Notes: a model not told the origin generated them from the sequence alone. DNA of 64,000 nt from Mycoplasmopsis fermentans PG18 (GCF_000209735.1 NC_021002.1:482105-546104); one strand, 5' to 3'; numbered from the stretch's first letter, positions 13,833 through 24,987 are shown. Program-made: numbers and translations.

Positions 13833-14727
13833 AATCTTCATCAACTTTTCCTAATGATTTTCAACGATCAAACAATTCTTTTCATTCAGCTTCATTATGG
13901 CATCTTAAATAATCAACTAAATCACGATCTTTAGTTAAATTGTATTTAGGAGATTCACCCAATTGTGAATATCTTTTTCAAAATTCAATTATGGTATTTG
14001 CATCATCTTCAGCCATTTTTTTATCAACTTTAAAAGGATAAGTTGCAAAATATCTTTCATTAATTGGAAAGTTTTCAGGATCGGCGTAGTCTTCTTCTTT
14101 TAAGAATGCAGCTGCAATCATATATTTGTCATAGCCTAATAAATAAGCATAAAGTTGGGCTTGTTTTTTGTAATCAAGAGGTACTTTATTATTGGGAGCA
14201 TCTCAATCAACCTTTTTCTTTTCTTGAACAGTTTTAACTTCAACTACAATATTTTTTGAAGGAATAAGACCATCAGGAACACCACCTAAAATGTCGTGTT
14301 TGCCTTTAAAATAGTCATATCCGACATTTGCTGCTTCAATATGAATTACTTTTGTTGGTTGACTATCAGCACTAACTTTACCTCTTTTAATATCTTTTTG
14401 ATGCATTTCATTAAATTTATTTTGCATAAGTTCAAAAACTTTAGGTTCTATAGCTACCCCGGCATCTATATATTTAGTTTGTAACACTGGCATACTTAAT
14501 CTTGACATAAAACAAAAAGCTTGGAAATGACTTTTGAAGCTATCTGTTTCTAAGACGTTACCAATTGAGCTACCACCAAATTTTTTGAAACCATTAAAAG
14601 TTCCTAAACTATTTAAAAGTGTGTTATGAAAATTGGTTGTTAATTTAATTGTTTGTTTTCTTTCATCTAAAATGTAATCTTGTCCATTATAGAATTTTCT
14701 TTTTGTTAATTTTTTAACTCTGTTCAT
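13819..14727 (-). CDS. putative YqaJ/MAGa7180-like nuclease
   Basis: Encodes 302 residues. The segment GGVPDGLIPSKN followed by IVVEVKTVQEKKK near residues 150-172 fits the D...ExK active site of PD-(D/E)XK nucleases, as in YqaJ/lambda-exonuclease-like enzymes and the MAGa7180-type mycoplasma family. The ORF continues through a TGA (KKKVDWDAPNNK) to a TAA overlapping the next gene by 14 bases. The start ATG 14727 has an AAGGAGATAAAA ribosome-binding site and lies 12 bases after the upstream gene stop. The three genes 16095-11586 look like one operon. A role in DNA end processing, uptake or defence is possible. Confidence 0.75.
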
Positions 14728-14739
14728 TTTTATCTCCTT

Positions 14740-16095
14740 TTAGTTTGTTGAATTTTCTTCTTTATATATTTTGTCTAATCAATATTTTATAGCAAAAATT
14801 AAGTCTCTAAAAGTTTCTATTCTTTTTTCAACTTTAGAATCATTGTCATCTATTGATTTTTTATAAAATAAATTATTGCAAAGTTCTCGTTGTAAAAATC
14901 GATGAACAACATTATTTCAAAGAATTGTTAAGATTCTTGAATCTTCAAATGAATCATGCATATTCAATTTTTCAAATTTATATTCTTCTTGAAAAAGTAT
15001 ATTTATTTTTTTATCTTTATTTTTTAATTCTTCTTTTAATTCTTCACTAAGTAAAGCATCATCATAAGTACAAAAATATTTTGCCACATTAAATAATGTT
15101 TGTCTATACATTGTTTCTTTTTCTTTACTAATTAATTTTTTAATTATCATTGTAAAATTGCAAACATCAATATAATTGACTAATCGACTTTCAACATATT
15201 TTTTACCTACAATTTTTTTCAAGTTGTTTAAATCGGCTTTAATGCCATAAGAAATTAAGATTTTGTTAGCATCTAAAATATTTTGAACTTCTTCTCTTGT
15301 TATTAAATTTTGACTTTGATCTTGATAAATATTGCTATATTGATCTAAAATGAAACCATCAATTTGGAAAAACTTACGGTTGTCTTTAACTACACCTTTG
15401 TAAAAGTTTTTTCTTTCTTTTTCATTAAATTCTTTATTGTTTAAGTTTGATATAAAAGAAGAATATTGAACTGGATAGTAACTAATTGCCACTTTATCAT
15501 TTAATTTTGTTAATCTAGATTCAAAATCGAAAAATAAGAAGTTTTTATTGTTGAATATTTTTTGATCTAAAAATTCATCGTCGATTCTAATGACATCTTC
15601 AACATTAATTTTTTCTAATTCTTTAACACTTGTTACATTTGTTTTATTTTCTTCACATTCAGATATTTTTTGAATAATAGCTTTATAAGGCATTTTATGT
15701 CAATTTTTATTTTTTGAAACTGTATAAACAAAACTATATTTAACTAAATCGTTTTGTCTTTTGTTTGCTTCATTTTGTTTTTCTTGTTTAGTTTTAGTTT
15801 GTACTTTGAAACCAAATATTTTTTTAATTACAGAATATGATTTTTCTTTATCAGTTTTATTTTTATCTTTTGGATAATAAAAGAATTTAAGTTCAAAGAA
15901 ATCATTAGTATCAATTTCATCTCCAACTATTAAAGAAATAAATTGATTATTATCTTTATCAGCCGTTAAGCTTTTATTAAATATGTAGCCTTGTGTTTCA
16001 TAACATTGTTTTTTAGAAAAAATACTTGGGTTATTTTCTAATTCTTCAATAACTTCGATAAAAGTCTTTTTAATTGTTCCGTTTATATTGCTCAT
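14740..16095 (-). CDS. DEDDh exonuclease-like hypothetical protein
   Basis: Encodes 451 residues as one frame once the TGA at 15700-15702 is read as Trp; the Met 15693 is internal. The C-terminal half shows exonuclease-like motifs: NFLFFDFESR (DxE) near residue 185, ISYGIKADLNNL near 285, and HDSFEDSRIL (H-x4-D) near 375, the layout of DnaQ/DEDDh 3'-5' exonucleases. The N-terminal part is Lys-rich and unrecognised. Start ATG 16095 has a GGAGACAT ribosome-binding site. It leads the three-gene nuclease operon. Other RNase H-fold functions cannot be excluded. Confidence 0.65.
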
Positions 16096-16115
16096 ATGTC
16101 TCCTTTTTTACTAAT

Positions 16116-16134
16116 AATACTATAAAATAGTATT
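16116..16134. other. small perfect hairpin upstream of the nuclease operon
   Basis: AATACTAT and ATAGTATT flank a 3-base loop, 20 bases before the first gene of the nuclease cluster. It may be an operator or part of the leader. Confidence 0.35.
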
Positions 16135-16176
16135 TTTCAATGATAATGGAATAAATAATCATATATGAGCATATGT

Positions 16177-16200
16177 TAAAAAATCTACCATTAAGGTAGA
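16177..16200 (-). terminator. ptsI terminator
   Basis: TCTACC and GGTAGA form a 6-bp stem with a 5-base loop, followed on the minus strand by TTTTTT, 11 bases beyond the ptsI stop. Confidence 0.75.
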
Positions 16201-16210
16201 CTAATTTAAA

Positions 16211-17920
16211 TTATTTTAATTTTAAAGCTTTATTTAAAAGTTTAATAACTTGTTCTTCACTATCTAATTCAATAGCTTGAGCAGCCAATTCTTCCATGTC
16301 TTTTTTGCTTAATTGAGATACCAATTCTCTTGAAGCTAAAACATTACCAGCAGACATACTAAATTCATCTAAACCTAAACCTAAAAGTAAAGGCAATGCG
16401 CGTCTATCTCCGGCCATTTCACCGCACATACCAGCCCATTTACCATGTTTGTGAGCACCATCAATAACCATTTTTACTAATCTTAAAATAGAAGGGTTAA
16501 GCGGTTGATATAGGTATGAAATAGTTTCACTCATTCTATCTGCAGCCATTGAGTATTGAATTAAGTCATTAGTTCCAATCGAAACAAAGTCTGCATATTT
16601 ACAGAATTGATCGCTTAATACAGCAGCAGCAGGGGTTTCCATCATAAGACCTACTTCAATATCCTTTTTAGGAGCAATTTTGTGTCCTGCTTTTTTAACT
16701 TCACTATAAGCTTCTTCATAAAGTTTTTTAGCTTGCAAGAATTCTGGAATGTTTGTTATCATTGGGAACATAATAGCAACTTTACCATAAGCACTTGCTC
16801 TAACTAAAGCTCTAAGTTGAGTTTTAAAGATTTCAATTTCTTTAAGACAAAGTCTTATTGCACGATAACCTAAGAATGGGTTCATTTCGTGAGGGAATGT
16901 AAAGTATTTAAGAGTTTTATCACCACCAATATCTAGTGTTCTAATAACAACTCTTTTACCTTTCATTCTTTCAACTACTTCTTTATAAGCAGCAAATTGT
17001 TCTTCTTCTGTTGGTCAGTGTTCATTATCCATGTATAAGAATTCTGAACGGAATAACCCAATTGCTTCAGCATCATTGTCAATAACTGCATCAACATCTT
17101 TTGGACGTCCAATATTTGCAGCTAATTCAACATGATGTTTATCTTTAGTAATTGATTTTTTACCTTTGTATTTAGCAATTGTTTCTAAATATTTAATGTA
17201 TTTAGCTTCTTCTTTTTTATAGTGTTCTGATTCTTCTTTTGTAGGATCAACAATTACTTCGCCTTTGATTCCATCAATAATAATTGTTTGACCATTTTTA
17301 ACTGATTCTAAAACATTGTTTGTTCCAACTACTGAAGGAATGTTCATGCTTCTAGCCATAATTGCTGTATGACTTGTTGGTCCACCAATGTTGGTTGCAA
17401 AACCTTTAACATATTTTTTATTTAATTGAACAGTTTGAGAAGGACTTAAATCATAAGCCACAATAATTACTTCTTTATCAATAGCAGTTAAATCAGGTTC
17501 TTCAATGTCATTTAAAATGTAAAGAAGTTTTTTCATAACATCTTTAACATCAGCAGCTCTTTCTTTCATGTAGGCATCGTCCATATTTGAAAACATTGTT
17601 GCCATTTCTTCATAGAAAGCTTTTGTAGCATATTCTGCTGTTTCTTTATTGTCTTTGATTCTACCTGTAATTGTTTCTAAAGCTCAAGGGTCATTAATAA
17701 TTTGTAAATGCGCATCAAAAATAGCAGCTTGTTCAGGAGTTTTAGCTAATTTTTTAGTAGCTTCAACTTTTTCACCAGCTTTTTTAACAGCATCATTATA
17801 TAGTTTTAATTCATGATCTGCATCCTTAGCTTTTTCAGTAATATTGACTGGTAGTTCTTCAATTTTAAAAACTTTTGCAACCGCGATTCCACGACTTGCT
17901 CCGATTCCTTTAATTGTCAT
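16211..17920 (-). CDS. ptsI: phosphoenolpyruvate-protein phosphotransferase (PTS enzyme I)
   Basis: Transfers phosphate from PEP to HPr at the head of the sugar phosphotransferase system. The 569 residues match the family. The phosphorylated histidine is in [13 protein letters not shown] near residue 184; PEP-binding motifs such as [12 protein letters not shown] and [12 protein letters not shown] follow in the C-terminal half. The start chosen is ATG 17920 ([11 protein letters not shown]), which has GGAGG six bases upstream; the in-frame upstream ATG at 17932 includes that site. It serves the EIIBC at 29433-31214. Confidence 0.97.
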
Positions 17921-17957
17921 TTTGACCTCCATTTTATTTAAATATGTGTGTAATTTA

Positions 17958-17963
17958 ATTATA
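17958..17963 (-). promoter_or_regulatory. probable -10 element of ptsI
   Basis: TATAAT on the minus strand about 38 bases before the ptsI start codon in otherwise empty AT-rich DNA. Confidence 0.4.
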
Positions 17964-18084
17964 TAAACATAAAGTCTTTTATGGCTTTTTAACTATCTTA
18001 ATAAAAATTAAATAGGTAATCATTTCCACAAGCAAAACACATTTTTTTTAAAAGCATTTTACATTTTAAATTTTTCATAAAAGC

Positions 18085-18095
18085 CTGTTTTATAG
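18085..18095 (+). repeat. dispersed intergenic motif CTGTTTTATAG, copy 3
   Basis: Exact copy, between ptsI and the M13 peptidase gene, flanked by TTTAAA on both sides. Confidence 0.5.
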
Positions 18096-18137
18096 TTTTT
18101 TTAGTTTAAATTGTTAATTTTGAAAAAGTGAAAAATA

Positions 18138-18157
18138 AAAATCCGCTTACGCGAATT
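18138..18157 (-). terminator. terminator of the M13 peptidase gene
   Basis: TTCGC and GCGGA pair around a GTAA loop and are followed on the minus strand by TTTTTATTTTT, directly after the stop. Confidence 0.75.
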
Positions 18158-18158
18158 A

Positions 18159-20075
18159 TTATCAGATTTTGACTCTTTTTTCAGGTGCTAAATACATCTT
18201 ATCACTAGGTTTTGTTTTAAATGTTACATGAAATTCATCTAAGTTTTTAGCTTGAATATTTGCTCTTAAATCCTTAGGCGCATGAACATCAGCAGCTAAA
18301 AGCATTTTAGCATATTCAGGTTTTTGTTTAGCTCTTCAAACTGTAGCTCAGTTTGTAAAGAATTCTTTTGATGAATGATTTAATTCTTTTTGACTAGCTT
18401 CTAATGCACATCTAATTCCACCAGCATCAGCAATATTTTCAGATACAGTTAATTTACCATTACATTTACCAAATTCTGAATCTTGGCCTTCAAAAAGATC
18501 AACCATAGCTTGTGAAAGCTTATTGAATTTTTTGAAATCTTCATCTTTTCATCATGAATTTAAATTACCTTTTTCATCAAATTTAGCTCCATTATTATCA
18601 AAAGCATGTGAAATTTCGTGAGCAATAACAGCTCCAATTCCACCATAGTTAGCTGAAGAACTTTGGGTTAATGAGTAGAATGGTTTTGCTAAAATCCCAG
18701 CAGGGAAAACTATATGATTCATAAAAGGATTATAGTAAGCATTCACTTCAGCAGGTGACATACCTCATAAATTTTTATTAATTGGTTGTTTGTATTGACT
18801 AAAGTTATATTCGCTTTCAATTGCATTAAGATTTAATGCATTAACTACTAAATTACCTTCATGTTTATATGGAGTTATAACCATTAATTCATAAAAAGGT
18901 CTAAGTTCACTAGGATAGCCAACATGAACACCTAAAGCATTTAATTTAACAATGGCTTTATCTTTAGTTTCTTGTGAAAGTCAGCTGTTGTTTCTTAAAC
19001 GGTCTTGATAAATTTTGATCATTTTTTGAACCATATATTCAACATTTCTTTTAGCTTCAGGACCAAAATTTTCAAGTGCAAATCTTAAACCAAAAGGAAT
19101 TTTAAAGTATGAATAAGCTAAGTAGAAAGCACTTTTAGCTGCACTTGAAGCTTTATCAATTCCACTTACTGCACGGTTAAATTCTCCTGCAGTAATTCTA
19201 GTTTTATTGTCCAAAAGATTTGAAAATCTAATTAAGTTTCTAAGATACATTCAGCATTTAAATGTTTCAAATGTTCTTGAGTTATATAAGCTATTTAAAC
19301 CTTTCATAAATTTAGGATAAATTACAACAACTTTTTCGCTAACTTCTTGTTTAATTAATCTTTCTGCTATTTCTTTAAGATCAAAAACTTTTGAATGTTC
19401 ATTAATTTCATCAATTGTAAAAGGATTATATAAAGAGGGATAGTCAGCACTTTCAACTGCACTCATTGTGTATTTAACTAATGAGTTATCAAATTCTAAT
19501 GTATTAGAAATAATATCTTCAATTTTATTTTTATCTTTAAAATAAGCAGCTAATAATTTTCTTGACATGTTTTTAAATACTTCTAAAAGCGGTTGTTTAG
19601 CTGGATGATTGTCATCATAATATGATTTTTCTGGCAAAATTAAACTTGGTCCACTAAAACCTAAAGTTTGTAATTCGGTATTTTTAAAATCTTGCATTAC
19701 TTCAAAATCAAAAGGCAAGTGGAATTTTCTTAATTGATAAAAATCAAAGTTTTCAATTAAATCATCTCATGATTGCATTTCTCAAATTTTATTTAAGTAA
19801 GGTTTAAGTGGTTTAACTTTAGATTTATTTCTAAAAGTAAAATCACTAGCCATTGAATAAAGATTTGTGAAGTTTAAAATTGCTCCAACTTCTAATTCAC
19901 CTGCATCACGAGTTCTAACTAAATCACTAGCCATCTTTCTTAAAATTCTTTCATTGCGGTTGTGAATTTCTAAAAATGCTCCTGTAGCACTTTTATCTCC
20001 AGGAATTTTTGCTTTTTCTAATCATTTTTGATTGACTGCAAAATATAAATCATCTTTAATGTTATTTTTTTTCAT
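18159..20075 (-). CDS. pepO: M13 family zinc metallopeptidase (PepO/neprilysin type)
   Basis: Oligopeptidase of 638 residues. The zinc site [12 protein letters not shown] is near residue 485 and the third ligand motif ENIADAGG near residue 547; the C-terminal APEKRVKIW resembles the conserved end of M13 enzymes. The N-terminus ([11 protein letters not shown]) is the family-typical D-F-Y-VNG-W region. No signal peptide is visible, so it is probably cytoplasmic and degrades imported peptides. The start ATG 20075 has a GGAGAAACTA site. Many TGA codons are Trp, including the next-to-last codon before the stop. Single-gene unit with its own terminator. Confidence 0.93.
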
Positions 20076-20141
20076 TAGTTTCTCCATTTCTATATCTAAT
20101 ATTATATTTAATAAAAGATTTTAATTAATATATTTGCTTTA

Positions 20142-20822
20142 TTATTTTTCTTTGATATTAGCTAGCATATACAAACAAGCTGTTTCAGCACGTAAGATTG
20201 TTTTGCCTAATGAAGTAATTTTAATATTGTTTTCTTTAGCTAATTCTATTTCTTCAGGACTAAAACCACCTTCAGGTCCAACTATTAAAATTGAACTAGT
20301 TGGATAAGTGATAATGTTATTTTTTTGGTCTTGATTTTCATAAGCTAAGTACTTTTGCATAGTAGGATAAGTCTTAATAATTTCTTCTAAATTCATAATT
20401 TTAGTTAAATAAGGAATGATGTTTCTAAAGCTTTGTTCAGCTGCATTTTTAATGATTTCATTAAACCTATTTTGCTTACTGTTGAATTCATATTTTAAGA
20501 TTTTTGCATCAGTATATTTAGAGGCAAAAGGAATAATTGTAGTAACTCCTAATTCAGTAGCTTTTTGCAAAATTCATTCGAATCTTTTAATTTTAATAAT
20601 TGGTGCAGCAAGAATAATTGGCTTATTAAATTCATGATTTATATCTAATTTTTCGATAATTAAAGCTTTATTATTTTCTAATTTGCACTTATAAAAAATG
20701 TCTTGATAGTTACATAAAAATTCATCTTTTTCAACACGTGCAACTTTGATGTGATTTAATATCTCTTTTGATAGTTCAAAATGATCTTGATCACTTTTTT
20801 TAGTAACAAAAAATCTATGCAT
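20142..20822 (-). CDS. rsmE: 16S rRNA (uracil-1498-N3)-methyltransferase
   Basis: SPOUT-class methyltransferase that methylates U1498 of 16S rRNA. The 226 residues begin with MHRFFV, typical for RsmE, and the knot region IVGPEGGFSPEEIELA near residue 180 plus LGKTILRAETA near 205 form the SAM site. One TGA codon (RFEWILQKA) is Trp. It lies between pepO and ftsZ on the minus strand. Start ATG 20822. Confidence 0.94.
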
Positions 20823-20919
20823 TTTATTCCTTTCATTTAACTAAAACAACTGTTTTAAAGCAATTTAAGTAAAATTATATTTTTAATTTTTAAATTAATT
20901 TATATTAATATTTTAGCAA

Positions 20920-20958
20920 AAAAATAAAAAGAGGATTAAGATAACCCCCTTCTTTTCT
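20920..20958 (-). terminator. ftsZ terminator
   Basis: Imperfect inverted repeat (AAGAAGGGGG with CCTCTTT) followed on the minus strand by TTTTTATTTTTTT, some 30 bases beyond ftsZ. Confidence 0.5.
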
Positions 20959-20986
20959 ATTAATTTATAAAATACAACTTTAACTA

Positions 20987-22135
20987 TTAATGATTTTCAT
21001 CAAAGAAATTTGGCATTACATCTTCATTTTCATCTTCATAGTTTTGAGCAGTATAACTCATTATACGAGTATGATGTGATCCATTAATTTGTGTATATGT
21101 ATTTTGCATATTTTGCTCATAATGTTCACTAACATTTCTTTGCAATAATTTTGGTACCGCATAAGTATTTGTTGAAACATTTGCATTAAGATTTGAAGCA
21201 ATAATACTAATTCTGAATATTTCTTCACGATCTTGAGTATCGATATATTGAAGTCCGATAAAAGTTTGAGCTTCAAGGTTATTTGCTAAATACTCATCAA
21301 TTCGATTTTTTGCTGTTTCAATGTCATCTAAACTTGCTCTTTTATCACACTGAAATAAAATAGCAACTTTTTGACAATTTTTAATTTCACTTTGAAAAAG
21401 TGGAGTCATTAAAGCATCATCAACTGCTTTAATAGCTCGGTCTTTGCCAAAGCCATTACCAATTCCTATAATTGTTTCTTTTCCATCTAATAAAACTTGA
21501 CGTAAATCATTGAAATCTAAATTAATAAACCCAGTTTCAAAGATAATATCACGAATTATTTTGATTGAATTTTTCAATGTATAGTTAGAAACTTTAAAAG
21601 CTTCTTGAACTGGTAAGTTTCTGTAATTTTCAACCAATTTTTGGTTTGAAATTACAATATAACTATCAACAACTTCACTTAATTTTTTCAAGCCTTCTTG
21701 AGCAATTAAGCTTTTATGTTTTCCTTCAATTAATTCAAAAGGAGTGGTTACTACTGCCACTGTCAAAATGCCCATCTTTTTGGCAGCTTCGGCAATCACT
21801 GGTGCTGCTCCAGTTCCTGTTCCGCCGCCTAAGCCAGCTGAAATAATAACAATATCTGTGTTTTCTAATGATTTTTGAATTTCTTTAATGCTTTCTAGTG
21901 CGCACTCACGTCCTACTTTAGGGTCCCCACCAGCACCAAAGCCTCTGGTAGAATCACCTAAAAGTATTTTATTTGGACATAAGCTTTTAACCAAATCTTG
22001 ACGATCTGAGTTAGCAACTAGTAATTCAACATTTGGCAAGTTTTCATCAAGCATCAAGTTAATGGCGTTATTACCTGCACCACCAACACCAATGACTTTT
22101 AGTTTAACTTCCAAATCTTCAGCATTTAAGTCCAT
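20987..22135 (-). CDS. ftsZ: cell division protein FtsZ
   Basis: Tubulin-like GTPase that polymerises at the division site. The 382 residues carry [12 protein letters not shown] near residue 15 and the tubulin signature [10 protein letters not shown] near 103-112. The tail ends [18 protein letters not shown] resembles the conserved C-terminal peptide that binds FtsA, fitting the upstream gene. The start is ATG 22135 because AGGAGG lies six bases before it; an in-frame TTG at 22141 overlaps that site. Last gene of the mraZ-rsmH-unknown-ftsZ cluster. Confidence 0.96.
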   Translation of the reverse strand: MDLNAEDLEVKLKVIGVGGAGNNAINLMLDENLPNVELLVANSDRQDLVKSLCPNKILLGDSTRGFGAGGDPKVGRECALESIKEIQKSLENTDIVIISAGLGGGTGTGAAPVIAEAAKKMGILTVAVVTTPFELIEGKHKSLIAQEGLKKLSEVVDSYIVISNQKLVENYRNLPVQEAFKVSNYTLKNSIKIIRDIIFETGFINLDFNDLRQVLLDGKETIIGIGNGFGKDRAIKAVDDALMTPLFQSEIKNCQKVAILFQCDKRASLDDIETAKNRIDEYLANNLEAQTFIGLQYIDTQDREEIFRISIIASNLNANVSTNTYAVPKLLQRNVSEHYEQNMQNTYTQINGSHHTRIMSYTAQNYEDENEDVMPNFFDENH

Positions 22136-22171
22136 AGGCAACCTCCTTATATTGTTTTATTTAATTTTGTC

Positions 22172-23353
22172 TTATTTTTGAGCTCTTTGTGATGGCAATA
22201 TTCATGAGAATAATTTGTTTCAAAAACTTTTTGGTTTGTATTCTGGTAAATTATTCAAAGTATTAACCATGTCTTCACAATTGATTTTTTCAGGATTTAG
22301 TAAATTAATAATGCCTAAAAGGCTATTAGGTATATTGAATAAAGTTGAGACGTTATCGTCTAGAATTGCAACATTCATTTCGGGATATAATTTGTTAAAA
22401 CGATCCATAAAGATTTCTGAGTTTTTGCAGTTTAAAACCAACTCATCAACTTTTTGATTATTTTGGTCTAAAAACGCTTTAACTTTATGAATAGCTTGGT
22501 CAAATAAAGAAATCACTAGTCTATAAGCTTTATAGCCTTCAGTTTCATCATTTAAAACTTGGTAAACTTTTCAATTAGCTACCACAGCTTCAAGTAACAA
22601 AATTGTATCTTCTTTACTTTTATTTAATTCTTTTGATAAATAATTAACAAAGTTTTTAAAGTCAATGTTAGATTTTTCATAGAAAAATGTTTTAGCATTC
22701 ATAGAGCCATTTACTACTAGTGCATTTCAGTCAAAGTGGAATAAGTATTTAGCTTTATCTTTTTCTTCTAAATTTGCACTAAGAGCTTGAGATTCTAAAA
22801 GTAAAGCATCAAGTTTCAAATTACATTCTTTAATAATGTTAATAATTTTTGCAAGTCAAGTATCTTTTGTAATAACAAAAAGTCCTTGATTAATATTTAA
22901 TTTTAGAGCTTGTTTGTTTCAAGGAAAAGTACTGTAGCTTTTAACAACATCATTGTTAATTGTTTCATATAAATATATGTTTGAATTAATCAATTCGTAT
23001 GTTGAACTTTCTTTTTGTTCTTCAAGTTTATTTTTAACTTCTTTTCATACTTGTTGATCAACTGTATTACTTGGAACATCAAAAGTCAAAGTTTGGTTAA
23101 CAAATTTTAAACTTTTGTATAAACTATCTTTAACTATAAAAGAATATTTAACTACATCATTTTTCTTGGTAGCAACTTTAGATTTCAAATATTTTTTGAA
23201 ATTCGTAATAAATTCTTTAATCTTATTCGCTTCAAAGTTTTTGGTTTCTAGATATGTTTGAAAAACTGGAAAATATTTAGAATTAATATCTTCCACTACT
23301 GTCACATCAAGTCTAGTTTTTTTAAGAAAGAAATTTACATAAATTTTTTTCAT
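22172..23353 (-). CDS. division-cluster protein in FtsA/MG223 position
   Basis: Encodes 393 residues with no obvious membrane segment. It sits between rsmH and ftsZ, where M. genitalium has MG223 and other bacteria have ftsA. The N-terminus (KIYVNFFLKKTRLDVTVVE) and a central LKLDALLLESQALSAN would fit an actin-like FtsA/PilM fold, but no clear ATP-binding motifs are visible, so the relation is inferred from position and general layout. The ATG at 23353 follows GGAGGTAATT. It ends 36 bases before ftsZ. Several TGA codons are Trp. Confidence 0.7.
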
Positions 23354-23402
23354 AATTACCTCCAAAATAGTCTTTTTAGCAAAAAAAGATAGATTAAAAA
23401 AA

Positions 23403-24308
23403 TTAAAAGCATTTTTTCAAAACTCTTAACTTGGCGCTACGAGAGCGTTTATTAAGTTCTAACTCATTATTGGTTGGAAGAAATACTTTTACTTTATATT
23501 GCTTCTCTTCATTAATTGGCATTTTTGCTGGTAATTTACTTTTAATTAGTGAACCAAAAAAATGTTTAACAATGCTGTCTTCCAATGAATGAAAAGTTAT
23601 AACGGCTAAAGAAGTATTAGGTTTTAATAGTTCAATAGCATCTTGTAACATTTGCTTAAGGGAATCAAATTCATTATTAACTTCAATACGGATAGCTTGG
23701 AACACTGCTTTATTAGGATTTTTTAGTTTCACTAATTTTGCAGGATAAGCATCTCGCACTACTTGAGCTAATTCCAAAGTGGTAGTTATTGGCCGCTTAC
23801 TAATGATGGCCTTCGCAACCTGACGAGCAAGTTTTACCTCAGCGTAGTTTCTTAATAATTGTTCCAATTGACTTTCACTATAATTATTAACTACATAGTA
23901 GGCATCAAGCTTTTGACTTTGATCCATGCGCATGTCAAGACGTGCATTTTTGTTATAAGAGAAACCTCGTTCATCATTATCAACTTGTGGACTGCTAATA
24001 CCTAAATCAGCAATGATTCCATCTACTTGGCTAATGTTCAATTTATCTAATTCACTTTTTATATTTTTGAAGTCAGAATGAATTAGTTGAAAATTAGTTG
24101 ATTTTATTTGGCTGAGACGTTTGCGACTTTCTTCTATCGCAAAAGTGTCCTTATCAAAAGCAATCAAACGACCAGTGTCAAGTCTCTTTAAAATCTCGCT
24201 AGAATGTCCACCCATGCCCAAAGTTAAATCAACATAAATACCATCTGGTTTTATATTAAGGGCATCAATAGACTCTTGCAGTAAAACAGAAAAGTGTTGA
24301 TTCTCCAT
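23403..24308 (-). CDS. rsmH: 16S rRNA (cytosine-1402-N4)-methyltransferase
   Basis: SAM-dependent enzyme (formerly MraW) that methylates C1402 of 16S rRNA. The 301 residues start MENQHFSVLLQES and contain the SAM loop LTLGMGGHSSEIL near residue 28, then ADLGISSPQVDNDERGFSY and VITFHSLEDSIVKHFF. The start ATG 24308 sits one base past the mraZ stop, so the genes are coupled; the longer upstream frame overlaps mraZ and is not used. Confidence 0.97.
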   Translation of the reverse strand: MENQHFSVLLQESIDALNIKPDGIYVDLTLGMGGHSSEILKRLDTGRLIAFDKDTFAIEESRKRLSQIKSTNFQLIHSDFKNIKSELDKLNISQVDGIIADLGISSPQVDNDERGFSYNKNARLDMRMDQSQKLDAYYVVNNYSESQLEQLLRNYAEVKLARQVAKAIISKRPITTTLELAQVVRDAYPAKLVKLKNPNKAVFQAIRIEVNNEFDSLKQMLQDAIELLKPNTSLAVITFHSLEDSIVKHFFGSLIKSKLPAKMPINEEKQYKVKVFLPTNNELELNKRSRSAKLRVLKKCF

Positions 24309-24309
24309 T

Positions 24310-24744
24310 TTATTTACCACTTCTTTCAAGAATTTTTTGTGCTGCTGAAGATATGTCACTGTCATTAAAGTTTTGACAATATTGATCAAATTTTTCGCTG
24401 CCTCAAAGTTCTACAAGATTACCTGAGGCTACAAAAATGGCTTCTTTTTGGATAGCAGCTTTGTCGAGGAATTGTTTTGGAACAACGAAACGTCCTTGGT
24501 TGTCAAGTTCAATTTCTTGAGTATTGCTCAATCAAAATCTTCTAACAAAACGAGCATTTGTATCAAAAGAGTTTTGTTGATTTAGAACTTCAACGAATTT
24601 ATTGAATTCTTTTTCGCTTCTAATTTCAACAATGCCTTCAAGTCCGACAGTTAAATAAATTTTGCTTCCTAAATCGTCACGCAATTTAGATGGTAAAGCT
24701 AATCTTTTTTTGTCGTCAATGTTTCTTTTGTATTGTCCAAACAT
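24310..24744 (-). CDS. mraZ: division-cluster transcription regulator MraZ
   Basis: Ring-forming DNA-binding protein that controls its own division cluster. The 144 residues have two AbrB-type halves: IDDKKRLALPSKLRDDL near residue 10 and ELDNQGRFVVPKQFLDKA near residue 85, the paired DxK/RGR-like motifs of the family. The ATG at 24744 follows AAGGAAGTGGAAA. Immediately upstream lie four AGTG boxes at 10-bp spacing. One TGA codon is Trp (RRFWLSN). Confidence 0.96.
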
Positions 24745-24748
24745 TTTC

Positions 24749-24783
24749 CACTTCCTTCCACTATCCACCACTATTTTACACTA
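24749..24783 (-). promoter_or_regulatory. four direct MraZ-type operator boxes
   Basis: On the minus strand TAGTG, TAGTG, TAGTG and AAGTG begin exactly 10 bp apart (plus-strand positions 24779-24783, 24769-24773, 24759-24763, 24749-24753), with the last box overlapping the mraZ ribosome-binding site. MraZ is known to bind tandem short repeats before mraZ with one-turn spacing. A TAATAT -10-like element abuts the outer box. Confidence 0.8.
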
Positions 24784-24871
24784 TATTAAATACATGTGCA
24801 AGAAAATATTTGAATTTTTTCATTAATTTAAACAGCTTTTGCAAGCAACTTTTGAAGGGGCTATAACTAAA

Positions 24872-24911
24872 AAATGCGTTTTTCAGCGAATGTTCGCTGA
24901 AAAACGCATTT
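24872..24911 (-). terminator. perfect 19-bp hairpin, probable ktrA terminator
   Basis: Two perfect 19-base arms (starting AAATGCGTTTTTCAG) around a 2-base loop, with TTTTTT at the minus-strand 3' side. It lies 77 bases past the ktrA stop and before mraZ. The stem is unusually long and GC-richer than its surroundings. Confidence 0.7.
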
Positions 24912-24987
24912 ATCGAGTATAAAACCTTCAAAAATTTTGTGAAAATTAGGCAAAAAATTATTTTTTAGAATATGTGGAGGACTTTCC

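Noticed and set aside
15691..15699. Start of a separate gene at ATG 15693
   Set aside because: The frame is continuous with the gene starting at 16095 when TGA 15700 is Trp, and no ribosome-binding site precedes it.
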